Made by a program: the position numbers and the translations under genes
Part shown: piece by piece, positions 23,950-36,191 of the stretch
How positions within the stretch are numbered: position 1 is the first letter of the stretch
How the letters are laid out: the number at the start of each line of letters is the position of its first letter
Notes under the pieces: generated by a model
What the model was told of the DNA's origin: nothing
The model's database searches: none
Seen by the model: the letters and a program-made list of their open reading frames with translations, nothing else
Source: Laccaria trichodermophora
Lineage: Eukaryota; Basidiomycota; Agaricomycetes; Agaricales; Hydnangiaceae
DNA length: 64,000 bases
Reading direction: 5' to 3'
Assembly: GCA_018417955.1 (NCBI GenBank)
Contig: JACTVC010000022.1
Span: forward strand, 981,589-1,045,588

Positions 23950-24627
23950 ATGACTATTACTGGCATCATCGAGCTATCTCACAAACTCAACCCCGCCGTG
24001 CAAACATACCCAGGCGATACCCCCTTCTCATGCCATCCCCTCGGCACCAGCGAGAAAGACGGCTACAATACGCGATTCATGACCATAGGATCGCACTGCG
24101 GGACACACATCGACGCCCCCTTCCATTTCTTCGCGGACGGTAAAACCATCGACCAAAACCCCCTCTCTGACCTTATTGCTCCCGCCATCATCGTGGATCT
24201 ATCACACAACAATCTCAAAGCGAGGCAGAAAATAACATGGGCGGATTTGGCGGCCTACGCTGACCAGTTCCGCGTTGGAAAGATTGTGTTGATCAACACG
24301 GGCTGGTCAAAGTATTGGGGGACGGAAGCATACTATAGTCACCCTTTTTTCGCACGTGATGTTGCCGAAAATCTTTTCAAGTTGGGGATCACAGTGGTTG
24401 GGATAGACACTTTGAACCCGGACGAGATGCCGTACGAAGGTGTGGGTGGAGAGGATGGGTTTGAGTTCCACAACGTAATGCTTGGTGGGGGTGGGCTCAT
24501 AGCAGAAAACCTGACAAACCTTTTGACCCTCGTTGAGGGCGAAGATTGGGTGGTTAGCCTTATCCCTCTCAATCTGGAGGGAAGCGATGGTTCACCAATC
24601 AGAGCATTTGCACGTCGAAAATCATGA
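23950..24627 (+). CDS. Cyclase/kynurenine formamidase-like metal-dependent hydrolase
   Basis: Single exon, 225 residues from ATG 23950 (an in-frame ATG at 23911 adds 13 residues). The cyclase-family (PF04199) metal motif is visible as 'GSHCGTHIDAPFHF' (~48-61), with 'ELSHKLNP' at the N-terminus and 'VGIDTLNPDEMPYE' later. Family members hydrolyse amides such as N-formylkynurenine or isatin; which substrate applies here is unknown. 'LNTGW'-like 'LINTGWSKYWG' (~120) is typical. It follows the hydroxybutyryl-CoA dehydrogenase on the same strand by 300 bp, but a shared pathway is not shown. Confidence 0.85.
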   Translation: MTITGIIELSHKLNPAVQTYPGDTPFSCHPLGTSEKDGYNTRFMTIGSHCGTHIDAPFHFFADGKTIDQNPLSDLIAPAIIVDLSHNNLKARQKITWADLAAYADQFRVGKIVLINTGWSKYWGTEAYYSHPFFARDVAENLFKLGITVVGIDTLNPDEMPYEGVGGEDGFEFHNVMLGGGGLIAENLTNLLTLVEGEDWVVSLIPLNLEGSDGSPIRAFARRKS

Positions 24628-24749
24628 TGCAAGAAAACAATCTATATAGTTACTAAATCCATGTGCCATGTTGTCAATGAATGTGTGGTGTTGGCAGTTC
24701 CATCCAGGAGTGAAAGCAATCGAAAACAGTGCGACTTCATAGTTTGCTT

Positions 24750-27600
24750 CTATCTGGTCGAGTTTTCGACGATTGTCATCGCATCAGCGACATTTTCTCG
24801 AAAAGCATCAGGACCCAAAAGGTCAATTATGCCAGCTTTTTCGAAGGTTCGTCGTGGACCGGGTCGTAGATGAGCGATGAATAATTCCACCCTCCGGTTC
24901 TAGGTCTGGCATTAGCGGGGAGGTTCTCAAACACACAAAAGCTGACCTACCTTGTATTCTTCCAACAATTCGTATAAGATTAGAGCCGCCCTGAGTATTC
25001 AAGAAGATCAGACATGTAAGAAGTCAAAAGAGCTTAACTCACGATGCGTCACAAGTGTCGACATCGGCCATGTGAAAGACAAGCACAGAGGCTTCTTGAC
25101 GACGTGGCTCGTCAGACGGGTGACGTTTGTGGGCACCGTAAAGTTCGAGTCGACGGAGACGTTCTGCTCAAAAGGTCAGTCAAACCAATCATCAGGAAGG
25201 CAGAAAAGCTTGCCTTTCAGTTGGGAAGTATTCGCTGCTTTTCGTGTTAGCCACCATCGATACCAAAAAGCGCGGTGCTGCATACCAAAGTCTAAATTTT
25301 CGCGAATACGAACGATCAGAACTCCTGACACGCTTTCCTCAGCCTCGGGATTCTCGCTGATTGGTTTCCACCTGTCAGTCCCAGGAATACGTCCCTTCAA
25401 ACTCACACTTTAGATAGCAGTCAGTCAGCGCAAATCAAAACGTACCAAAATTGCCATTCGCGTCTTTGATGAACGATGCACAACAAGCAAGAGGGAGATG
25501 ATCAAGCTGACCACCACACCTACTTCAATGTTCCAGACAATTGAGAATATAAATGTCAGAGACATGAGCGCAAGGTCTACCCAAGCTCCCATCCTAAACG
25601 TATATTCAAGGAGAGAAAGATGTCGATAAGATGGATGCCTCTTACCTCCAGTAGTATAGGACATCATGAGGCGTTTCGGCGAGCAGTGAGAATACAACTA
25701 GACAGATGCTGTCAAAGACATGCTCAGTCGACTCAAAATCTGGGAAGATATATAAGACTTACATCGAAGCCAGGACACATTTCGGAAGGAAGTATAGCCA
25801 AGGCAAGAGGAAAAACGTCGCCAATAGCACAAAACTAGAACATACGAGAGAAGCCATCTGTGTGCGCCCTCCAACATCGCCATTGATACGAGACCTACCG
25901 CCGTAATCAGCGACACGAAAGTGAACTGGCTCGGTACGTACCGCGTAATAGAACCATAGGCTGGGAGGGTCCCGGGAATAAAGGACCCCATCAAATTTGC
26001 AGCACCAAGTGCTACGAGCTCACGGTTAGGACTGATAGAATATCCAAAACGAGCAGCATTTTGTTTGGCTGCAACGATACTATCCAAGAAACCGATGATT
26101 GATATCAGGCTGCACATCAACAAGTGAGGTTGTGTCTGATACTATGGCTTTCACGACTTACACAGCTGTAGACGTTGTCCGGTGCATCAGTTTTATATTG
26201 GATCCTCTGAGTGGAAATTCGATGAAAGATTCTCCGGTGCTTATGGAAACGGCTCCAAGAATATCGACGCCATCCTTGTCCCAACGGAATTCAGAGCTGA
26301 GGACTGGGTAGAAACATGTTAACAGACAAAACAGTGAAACGAGGAGAGGCTCACTCGTCGATACGACCACAACGACCAGAACTTCTGGCAAACGGTATAT
26401 CCACCATGTATTCTTGAACAGACCCTTGAACGACCTGAGCGCAACAAGCGAACCAAGCGCAGTGAAGCTGATGGTAGTCGTCAGCCATTTGGACCGCGTA
26501 AACGCGTGTTCCACAAGAAACATAACCTTTTCAAAGGTATGTTCTGGATCGGCTGCACGCATTAATGGAGTCAGGCCAAACATCGGAATGAGTTGTTCAC
26601 TGGGTGCACGGTTTCAGTACACCATCAAAGAGGAAACGAAGCCAACATACACCATGATGACCAATGCGACAGCAGAAATGAAACCCCGCAATAGAGCACG
26701 ACTGAGAACAACATCGATGAATCCTAGACGGAAGAAGCCCAACAAAAACGATATCAGGCCAACCTGCCAACTAATATTAGCTATAAAAGGCCCATGACAG
26801 AATGCATTCCTTACCTGAAGTGTAATTACGGTGGAAACTCCCAGCCCTAGAATATCAATTCCTGAGGAAGGTGGAGCAAAGTCCGAGTATTTGTGACGAA
26901 TCTCGTCGATAGCCTGGCCTAGAAGCAAACTAAGTGCAGCTTCAGGAGCAACGTTTAGTTGCCTAGAACTGCCAAGGAATGCGTATACGATGCCAGGAAT
27001 TGACGCCGAAAACTATAATGGGATAAAACCTGAGTCATTTTCAACATCTACGAATAAGAATCTGGCAAACCCACTAGACCTGTGACTGGGCTTAACTTTG
27101 CGAGTGACGTTGCATAACTGACGGACTGCGGGATAAGCATAGAAGCTACAGTAAGCCCTGCCAGGAAATCACCACCAAAGCTACACGGCAAGTCTAGGGT
27201 CAGTTATGATCCGGCCAGCATCCAAGAGTGGTACACGCACAGAGACCACGAATAATCAGGAATCCATGCTAGGGATGGAATGTAGTATTTGACTCTCTTC
27301 GTAAAGTTGGAATTGGAGTTTGACTGTGACTTATGACCTGCAAAAAAGGCTGAGCACCGACTTCAGGCAACGACTTGTAAAAGACTCACCATTACTGCTC
27401 CCCATCGTTCCGTACTGGTCCACCCCAGGCTCAACGTCAAGCAAAGCCCTTCGTTCCTCCTCCTCCCCAATGGATTCCTGGATGTGCACAGGAGCCGAAA
27501 CAGCGTCTATCTCCATCATTGAGCTGGTGGAGGCGGCTGACGAAGAAATAAAGGGCCTGAAGAGCCCAGGATCAGGATTGTTCACGGGGGTTCGACTCAT
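24750..27600 (-). CDS. SulP family sulfate transporter with STAS domain
   Basis: Sixteen exons from ATG 27600: 27390-27600, 27241-27337, 27075-27180, 26815-27012, 26651-26763, 26355-26599, 26162-26303, 25942-26109, 25763-25894, 25646-25708, 25446-25593, 25286-25394, 25214-25234, 25043-25163, 24951-24990, 24750-24899; all phases agree, 687 residues. A plasma- or organelle-membrane anion transporter. The N-terminus is cytosolic; 'DFLAGLTVASMLIPQSVSYA' starts the membrane part (~105), which holds 10+ hydrophobic segments, for example 'SIIGFLDSIVAAKQNAARFGY'. The C-terminal STAS domain includes 'GVLIVRIRENLDF', 'LVFHMADVDTCDAS' and 'RTFEKAGIIDLLG'. Exon 13 is 21 nt, and the intron after it is GC-AG (GCAAGC...GAGCAG). 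Confidence 0.93.
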
Positions 27601-27843
27601 GGGTGCGCCGACCACGGATACGGATTGAGAGGCAATCGACTCGTCAAAGTTGAAGCAAGCTTGATGTGCAAAGTGCTGGGCGCATTATTAAAGAAACCAC
27701 GGTCACCAGAATAGTCACCTGTACTAAACTTAGATGTCTAGGCGTTTGACTGTGACAACGTGGGATCAAGTCCAAGCAAATCTGGGTTAAGTATATGCCA
27801 CGAGCTCTTATCAAAGAAAAAAAAAAAATCAAGTCAACGTTTC

Positions 27844-28029
27844 TTAGTCGAAGTCTACAAAATCCGGACGGTCATTTGACCAACATTTGACAGATGTATA
27901 CGGCTTATCCGAGTCATCTACGTCACAGCTTCTCAGAATGCCAGGCTGGACTGGAAATATATCATATGTGAACCGCGATGTCAAGGTTTTTGAGTCTTCT
28001 TCAGGACCAACTGCCCACACCAAGGTCAA
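27844..28029 (-). CDS. Possible terminal exon of an unknown gene
   Basis: About 57 codons after a GGGCAG acceptor-like site encode an acidic, well-ordered peptide (FTYDIFPVQPGILRSC, YTSVKCWSND) ending in TAG. Composition looks more coding-like than neighbouring frames, but no upstream exon could be fixed and no family is recognised. Confidence 0.25.
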   Translation of the reverse strand: MTLVWAVGPEEDSKTLTSRFTYDIFPVQPGILRSCDVDDSDKPYTSVKCWSNDRPDFVDFD

Positions 28030-29624
28030 GATTCCTCAACGCATCAGCCAAGAGACCCAAGACGGACGAGTTGGAGAAGCCTAAGGTCATGAATGATTTA
28101 TCATTTCATGCACTTCATCTGCGGCTCAAGCTTTAAAATATTAGAGACAGTCAAGCATGTCCGAAAGACCGCCAACATACCAACAGACAGTTTCGGATCT
28201 TATTCCTAAGACTTCCGACCGCAGTTTCGGGGAATTTCCAGCTGGATCTCTGCGTGCCCGATGCCTGGGCGATGCTAGACGGTGCATCACTCTGTATTCA
28301 AGTCATGGACAAGCCATCTACCACAGAAAAAATCTCCGGTAAGCATACGCCAGTCGGCATAGGGTTTTGGCAGACCTTTGAGCATCATGGCCAGCCCCCA
28401 GCCTCGAGGAGCCAACCCCACGGTGGTGTGCGGGCAACCTGAGAGAACGACGCGACCAGACTGTCAGAGGCGATGTACAAAGAAAATATTGGGTCGGTTC
28501 CGAAATCGGAGGTGTATTTGGCGTGCTTCGCAACCGATGACACGAAACCTGAGGCATGACGGCCAGTTGTATGGGAAAACGCCTGACACGTAACACGCAT
28601 CAAACCCCCCTCAGACCATTTCGAGGCTGAAGGATAGGGTCATGCGTAAGGCGAAGGAAGTTCGCCTTCAGGCCCCGGTGACATAACAAGCCGAGATATC
28701 TTTTTGACAATAGTACCAAGTGGACCAGCGATATATTTACCTCACCGCCACTGTAAGCAGCGGGATGGAAAAGCGATGATCGTCATTTTTTTAGGATGGA
28801 TAGAGGGAATCGCTGGTCAAACTGTGAGCATTAAGAGATTATGTTAACGTATCTTTGATGGACAGACCTGAGAAATATCAACTCCGGGTTTGAAAAATTG
28901 TCGAACTCCAGGAGATTATAGCAAATAATTCCTAGAAGGGGGTGTGTGTGTAACGGCACCCCAACAACACTTACTGCCTCCATCCTATAAATTCCCTTGA
29001 ACCGCGGGTCCTTTCTATCCCGTTCGACAATACTGAAGGTTTAGCAGCCCAAAATCTCTTGCCTTCTTCTGTTCAGAAGCCCCCCCAGTAAGTTCCTGCA
29101 CTTCATCTGCTTTATCGCCAAACCCCACTTCGCTGGTGGAGACATTTTGGCTTTGCCCTCGTTCGTACGGGAGACCGTACCGCTGACGATGGCCTCCGCC
29201 AACCTAAAGCGTTTCATTTGACCAAGACACCAGCCGTCCAGGTCCTTGTATCCATGATTGGCCTTTGGTCTTGTCGGCGCCCACTCACCGCCGGGCCAGT
29301 CAAGCCATCGAAGTCGTCTGGACCGCTTGACGCCCTCGAGATCAAGCCAGCCTTCCACTGCGTTGCTGGATTCCAGGTAAATTAACACGCTACGAGTATC
29401 CCTGGAATGGCAACGGCGAATGGGATTCCGATGTTAGCAGATCACACCAGATGCCAGACAATTGAACGAGCAAGACTCGAGAACAACGAAGATTCATAAA
29501 ATACAACGTTTTCTTTGCTGCCGCCAAGAATAAAAGATGAACGTGGGTCGTCGCCTCAAGGAGTCGTCCTGGCGAAGCTGCCATTGCCGGTAATGTTCAC
29601 CTGTCCCTTCACGTTGATCAACGC

Positions 29625-29680
29625 TGACAACGGATAGAGGGATGTGCTTTGACAACAGATAAAGGGATGTGCTTTGACAA
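29625..29680. repeat. 25 bp tandem repeat, 2.2 copies
   Basis: Units TGACAACGGATAGAGGGATG+TGCTT (29625-29649) and a copy with two changes (29650-29674), then the first 6 bases again. Short and recent. Confidence 0.8.
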
Positions 29681-29993
29681 GAATATGATGTACCCAGCCA
29701 GATCGAATGCCAGGCCCGGCCACCCATCTCTCAACAGAGGATGCACTTTATCTTGCCTGATGCCAGCCATACCGTGGTATGTGCGGTCACTGACCTCACC
29801 CCTAAATTATGAGTGAGTCGGGAAAAGCACATTACCATGGGAATGGAAGACAGCAGGCTACCAGATAGGTGCAGGCCAAAGTTGAGGGATGAGTCGCGAC
29901 GGCGGCGGCAGACTCAACGAGCCTTCAGCGGCGAATTGGTACCAAGCCCCAGCTTGGCTGCTCAGGCCACACGGCTTTTGGATTTGCTTGTAT

Positions 29994-30460
29994 TCCTAAT
30001 GAGCCCAAGCTCCTCCAAGCCAGGCCAAAGTTGGGGCTTTCAGGCGACGCCTGAGCCGGTACATCACTATTCAGAAGTCAGAATAAGCGCTGCAGTGCAG
30101 TTCACTGAAGATGAACTAAGCCTGAGAAGACATTGAGTTCAACAGACTCACCATGGGCTAGCTACGAGGGGTGAGTTGCCTCTATCCTCAGCTTGGCGTA
30201 GTCTTAGAGGTCGATTATTCCAAATTTTTTTTGAGGAGTATGGTCTTGATGAGCCCAAGCTCCTTCAAGCCAAGGCGAAGGTGGAGCTTTCAGGACAAGC
30301 CTGGGCCAGCACATCGCTATTCAGAAAACAGAATGAGCGCTGCAGTGCTGATGGTTCACTGAAGATAGACCAAACCTGAAGAGGCATTGAATCCAACTCA
30401 CTATAGGCTACGAGGGTGAGTTTCCCCCTCTCCTCAGCCTTGGCGTGGTGGTCACGGTTG
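29994..30460. repeat. Diverged tandem duplication, period ~247 bp
   Basis: 'ATGAGCCCAAGCTCCT.CAAG' near 29998 and 30247 opens two copies. Both continue through 'CTATTCAGAA.NCAGAAT.AGCGC', 'GTTCACTGAAGAT', 'CATTGA.TNCAAC..ACTCAC' and 'GCTACGAGGG.TGAGTT', to 'CTCAGC.TTGGCGT'. About 80% alike by eye, with small indels. No gene seen. Confidence 0.7.
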
Positions 30461-31674
30461 GGTTACGGCCTTGGCCCGACATTGATACCAGAAGCTTGTC
30501 TTCGAAAAGGTCAAGCACTGGTCTGAAGTTCTGAACTGTGTCGAGCTGGTCAGACGGCATCAAGGACGCTTAGAAAGGTAGCTGGCGCAGATCCAAGGGC
30601 CGTCACCAAGTTCGATCGTGAGCCTGAGCTTATTTTAAATTCAATTGAACAGACATGAAATGATTACGTTTTCATTTTTGCTCCTACATCTTCTAATCTT
30701 TTCAAACGTGTCTTTTACCGACCGAAAGGAAATTTTGCGGACCCCATCTGCCCGAGTCCAGTGGCCTCATCCGCGCTACCTGCGTCGGCAAGGTCACCTG
30801 TCCATACCTGGAGCGACTAAACCACCCTGCTGCTGCTACAGTCTGGTGGTTGTCATTCCAAGTCCCAGAGGCGGGAACGCCGTTCCAGGATTCATTCCTG
30901 TAATCGGACTGTGCAACAGCACATTCAAGTATTATACGCCCAAAGGCCAGGTCACTGAATTAGGGAATGGGAGTTACGTGGACAAAGCGCAAAAGGTGTG
31001 TTGGTATTCGTACAATATTTTGTCTTATCATAATCACAATATTCTCTGACGTGGAAACACAGATTACGAGATTGAAATGAGGTGGGTGGGCTCCTCCGCG
31101 CCAAAGACCCAAAGACCCATTACTACCTCTTATGGCGAGTCACCGGTCACCTGTCTATACGTAAAGTGACTGGACGACGAATGCGGCTGCCGCCGCCTTT
31201 GATTCGCGAGGCTCGTTTTAGGCGCAAGACCTTAGTGTTGGATTTGAGGAAACGTGGTGGTTCGGATAGATAGTGGTCCCCCCCAGAAAACGACAACTCT
31301 ACCCCTCGCTCCCAATTAGCCAGCAAACCCTGACATTTCAGAAAACTATGGATTTCGAAACTGATCTGAAATCGATTGAGAGGTAAGCTTTTGTGCTGGA
31401 CTCACCACACAACTGCTGACCTTGATTTCAGATAAACTTTTTTCATGACCCGATCTCTGGGGCTTCAAACGAGGTCAGCCGATTCCGTCAGTATCCTTCC
31501 AGCTGTAGTCGCTTCACGTTCTCCGTCACTCGGTTCTTCGAGCCTTCCTTGCCTAGGCGTGCAGCTCAATGTTGGATCATGTAACAACATCGCTGCACAT
31601 CGAATTGCCCATAGGAACTCTGAATATGCCCAAGTATCTATTTAGTCAAGGAGCATACAAATACATGCTTTATG

Positions 31675-32969
31675 TTATCTATCTCTTAACTTTATGTCTG
31701 ATTCCCACTCATCAATCGTAATCGACGGGCGACCAATGATGAATGACGACCGATGTTTCTCTCGCATTCGAGCTTTTCTCGAGGGCTTGGGACTTAGTCG
31801 CCCTTCCTTAGCATCTTCATGATCCTCATCTTTTGACCGCCTAGTAAAAGGCTCTCTGAATATGAGATGTTGGGCAAATGCGAGTATCGGACTGGATGGA
31901 GAGGTCAGCGTGTTGAGCTAGCAGTTGAGTTAGAGACGTACGTAAGGCCCAAAGAAACCGCTAAGAGGATCTGTGTCAACAATGATGGGCTATAGCCATT
32001 CGAGATGATGTCCTATCCGTCAGCCGTTACATACATTGTAGGTAAAAAGGATACGGAGATGCTCACGACAATATGCGACGAATTACGGTCAAAGAGAAAG
32101 CGAAGCCCTCTACTCATCCCCACCTGTCTATTCAAGACCAGGTCAACACCAAGGAAAGTTAAAAAAGTGCCTATTGATGCACAAGCAAAGAGCTATCCCA
32201 ACACTCAATCAACACCGCGATGGAAAAACCAAAAGGAGAAACATACCAGACCACCTCGCTCAGTCTTCTTGAACACCAACAGCATACCATTTATCACGCC
32301 CATAAGCGCAATAATGGCCCAAATCGCGCCATAGGCATTGGTCATGGGAAGCAGCAGACCAGCCTTCAAAATGAAAATCCGGATTCCAAATGCTAAACCC
32401 CCAGTGATGCCAACCATGACAAAACCGCTCCAGCGCCCGATCTCCAGTAGACCGAGTATAAATCCAAAGACGAAGAAACCAAGAACGGTGACGAGAATGA
32501 AGAGGTCACTGATGCCTGTAGGTCCCATGGTGTTGACGAGGGCTGCCCATGCTAAGAAAACTTGTTGACGAAAGGGCTACGACGAAGGCAAGGAATACTT
32601 ACAACAGACAGTAGCAGCTAAACCAAGCCCGACGCCAGTTGTCAGTCGCCAACCACGGATACCGGCGAAAGCCATGAGAGGGCCAATGACAAAGGAAAAT
32701 ATGATCCAGAGGATCGCGGGCCCATCAAAATCCTGTCCACCAGCGTCCGTTGCAGGACCTTGCGGGATAAGTTGCTGGGTTATTGGGTTAAATGCCTCGA
32801 GTTGACCGGTATGGTTGTTTAAGATGGGGCTTGCACGTGAAGCGAGGTGTATTAATGGAAGAGGACCAAGAAGCGGAGAAGCTGACCCAGAACTTGCTAC
32901 TGCGAGCTGGAGCAGTGTCATTGAGGGGAGGAAATGAAGGTGGAAAATAGACGACAGTGAGCTTGTCAT
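31675..32969 (-). CDS. TMEM198/DUF4203-like multispanning membrane protein
   Basis: Five exons: 32603-32969, 32247-32551, 32067-32192, 31942-32012, 31675-31891; phases agree, 361 residues. An N-terminal hydrophobic start acts as signal or first span. A lumenal/extracellular stretch with 'QQLIPQGPATDAGGQDFDGP' precedes about seven membrane segments (FSFVIGPLMAFAGIRGWR; LFILVTVLGFFVFGFILG; GFVMVGITGGLAFGIRI; AIWAIIALMGVINGMLLVF; TFLTFLGVDLVLN). A conserved 'GLRFLFDRNSSHIV' loop follows, with 'FREPF' and a basic cytosolic tail. The layout matches the TM7S3/TM198-like (PF13886) family, whose fungal function is unknown. Confidence 0.75.
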
Positions 32970-34635
32970 TGCCTGGATGAATGAGCGTGACCGAGCAGTA
33001 CTAGCCCGATGAAAAGGAAAGTGTGTCGAAGGGAAAGGCCAGGGCGTCGTCCGGGGAGTTGGAAGGCACTAAAGCGAAGCGCGTCGCAGCTAGCTGCTCC
33101 ACAAAAACTTAAACGTAGAGATGAACGAAAATGACTGAAGCATATGGGAAAAATTATTGCTCTGGACTGGACGTAAGGTGGGCGGCAACGAGACGAGAAG
33201 CACACTAAATGCCATGATTCTCGAAAGGCCGATCGTTGGGGTGGCAACCGAGTCTGCAATTTAAATAATGTCACCTGTTAGAAGTTGCGGAAACTGGTTT
33301 CCGCCCTTTCAACATATTTGAATTATGAGCACAGGAGCAGCGAGCTCGTTGGGCGCGATGAGGCGCGATGTCAAAGAGAAATGTGAACCTACTTGTCGAT
33401 GTTAACGGGCTATTGATGAATTTGAGGCAGGTTCATCACGCACCTATGTTCTCCACTCTTTAGGTTGCTCTATATATTGCGTATAGCTCCCGGTTGGAAT
33501 ACATGTGCGAAAAGTGTGCGCTACTGTGCAGCAACGCTGGCTGTTGAGAAATTCGAATATCGTCCCTGATCGCGCACTGCGGCTCCCACTCCCTTCGCAA
33601 TGTTCGCATCTCACGTATGAATGCTTCTGAGAAACAACCAATCGGCTTGGATAGTCCTTTCAATTTTTGGTTGTGTGATTACCATAATTTGAGGGAGATT
33701 GACGACTACCCATGCAACCAACTTGATTGAAGGTGTCTAATAATAATCTACAAGAAAAAACAAAATAGAAGGTCAGCATTGCAAAGAAAAAACAAAGGGA
33801 GAAAATGAGACTGAAGGAAGCGCTCAGTGCTGCAATGCAGACTACGTTGTGATCTCCTGCTTCCAGGTCCCAGCCACGATCCATAACACGAAAAGGTCCC
33901 ATAGCCACTCCTGATCCCCTCCTTGAAGACAACGAACCAGCATATATGCGCGTAACCACACGCCACAAGCATGTACCTTCAGCTTCGACGTTTATTGCGG
34001 GCAATTGCATCAAAGCAGAAATTTGCCGTCCAGAAATAAACCACGTCTAGTGACCACCCAACACGGCGTTGGACTCGTCCGTATGAGCTCGGCTAGAAAG
34101 ACGACTGGAAACCCAAAACGCGTTAACGCTTTGTTATCCGATGTAACGACTCTGCCTTTGCTGCTAGATCGTTAAGCTTTGGATCATAGCAGCCATTGTG
34201 ATTAAGAGTCTGAGAGTATCGGTCAAGCCTTACAACACGCCACGGGTGGCTTCAGATGGCGTGTTGGAGATATAGACACATTCGAAGTGCGGTTCGGGGT
34301 CTGGAGAGGGGAATGGAAGGGTCCTGATCGCTGGAAGGTGACGTGGGCGGAATCGACCCTTTTACTAGAACATCTTTGCGAGAAGAAAATAATGAGGAAA
34401 TGACTCACCATTGTCGATATCCGTCGTTCAATGTAGACCGGTGACCGTCTGATACTATGAAGGAAATCCTGCGATATGCCATGTTGGCACGGGTGAGAAA
34501 ACACGTGGGAAATATTAGTCAGCTAGGAAAGAGCGTTGAACACGTCGTCTGCAACGTCAAGAATCGGCAAAACTTGGGTAAAACGCTTTCTCCTCACGTC
34601 CGCCACCATCCTGCAGTTACTGGCCCATCGCAGTC
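32970..34635. other. Intergenic, no supported gene
   Basis: Divergent region between the membrane protein gene and ERD2. Small frames at 33660-34013 and 34223-34504 show no domain, signal or splice support. Confidence 0.4.
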
Positions 34636-35560
34636 ATGAATTTCTTTCGCTTGCTGGGTATGTTGTTTCGCCTCATCCTTCAATTTCTGCCGCTAATGTA
34701 TTTCGTAGGTGACTTGTCACATTTGGCTTCGATATTCATCCTCTTGCATAAAGTCCAAACGACGCGATCCTGTCGAGGTATGTGGTGGTTGTCGTGTTCT
34801 GTGCCTACAGGACACTTCTCTTACTTATGCTGACACAACCTTTTACCCAGGAATATCGTTTAAAACACAAGCTCTATATGTAGCCGTGTTCGTTACACGC
34901 TATCTTGACCTATTCTTCCGTTATGTCTCCTTATACAACTCCGTCATGAAGCTCTTCTTCATCGCAAGCAGCTGCTACATTCTCTACCTCATGAAGTACA
35001 AGTATAGGTCAGCCTCCAGCCCCACCCCGACTTGGCATCCAAACCTAACAATATCTCTCCTTTAGACCAACGCATGACCCCTCCATTGACACCTTCCGCA
35101 TTGAATACCTGCTCGGCCCATGCTTCGTTCTCTCCCTCATATTCAATTACAAGTTCTCCTTTTCGGAAATCCTGTGGTCGTTCTCCATTTTCCTCGAGGC
35201 CGTTGCTATCCTTCCTCAGCTTTTCATGCTCCAGCGCACCGGAGAGGCAGAGACTATCACGACACATTATCTGGCTGCCCTCGGAGTCTACCGAGCGCTC
35301 TACATCCCAAATTGGATATACAGGTCAGTGATGTACCCTTTCCATCACACGCAGCTACTCAACCACCCTCTTAGATATTTCACGGAAGGCCTTGTCGACC
35401 CCATCGCTGTGACAGCAGGTATTGTCCAAACTGGGTTGTACCTCGACTTTTTCTACGTCTACTTTACAAAGTTCGTCGCTTTCCCCTTTCTTCTCCCTTT
35501 CTCTAACATGCCCCTTTTCTTAGAGTTTTACAAGGCCAGAAGTTCGAGCTTCCAGCATAA
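34636..35560 (+). CDS. ERD2: ER lumen protein-retaining receptor (KDEL/HDEL receptor)
   Basis: Six exons: 34636-34657, 34709-34777, 34851-35007, 35066-35323, 35375-35470, 35524-35560; 212 residues, the family norm. It binds H/KDEL tails in the Golgi and returns escaped ER proteins in COPI vesicles. All seven membrane segments are present. Family motifs: '[16 protein letters not shown]', '[22 protein letters not shown]' (ligand-binding region), '[19 protein letters not shown]', '[21 protein letters not shown]', '[16 protein letters not shown]', and the short cytosolic tail ending 'KFELPA'. Splice sites are all canonical. Confidence 0.97.
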
Positions 35561-36191
35561 GTTAGATGTTCAGGCTCTGTAATGCGGCAATATTATGTTG
35601 TTCGTTGTGACGCGGTAGTCTCAATATATGGGCAAGAAGGAGGACTTAATCAACGTCTTCCAGAACGATGTTCCTGAGACTGTAGTGCTCGACCTCTACG
35701 TCCTCAGGTTGCTCTGATAATTGTACCGCATAGAAAAGGCGGAAAAAGCGGAATATATGCACTGGTGCGCTGATATTCCACGGCGATATCCTGCTATGAT
35801 CAGTGAACTTACTGTCAGAGTCTATTGCGATGAAAGCGAGAACTGAATTTCAAGAAATTGTAATCGTATACGTCCTTCAATCTACTACTTTCCAGGTCAA
35901 TAACAGAGTGTTTTCGTCATGCCCGAAACACACCTGGTGACGAGTGGGTCCTAAGATTCAATCCGCGCTGCGGTATGGTTGGACCGTGGACGGGCCATTG
36001 GCGAATGCGGTAACCCGACTCGAACGGCTATGAGAAGATAATTTACATTTATTTTAGTTGATACAATAGATTACAAGAATAGGCAGGGTATTGGTAATCG
36101 GAACAACTCAAGAGGCTGAATACATCATCGCTTTCGTGTTGACCAAAGAGTACCTCCGAAATAGCATAGATGTTGAAGCTCTTGAAGGTGA
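35561..36191. other. Convergent intergenic region
   Basis: Between the ERD2 stop and the stop of the minus-strand P-loop gene. No gene or repeat recognised. Confidence 0.4.

Larger units (their letters stand above)
28030..31674. other. Long intergenic stretch, no supported gene
   Basis: About 3.6 kb with only weak open frames. A frame at 30645-31049 includes 'CNSTFKYYTPKGQVTELGNGSYVDKAQK', followed by GT donor-like sequence, and could be an exon of a decayed gene; nothing could be joined to it. Two repeat features inside are listed separately. Confidence 0.4.

Noticed and set aside
30645..31049. 134-codon frame as a gene
   Set aside because: Part of it looks exon-like but no start, flanking exons or domain could be supported; kept only as a remark in the intergenic entry.
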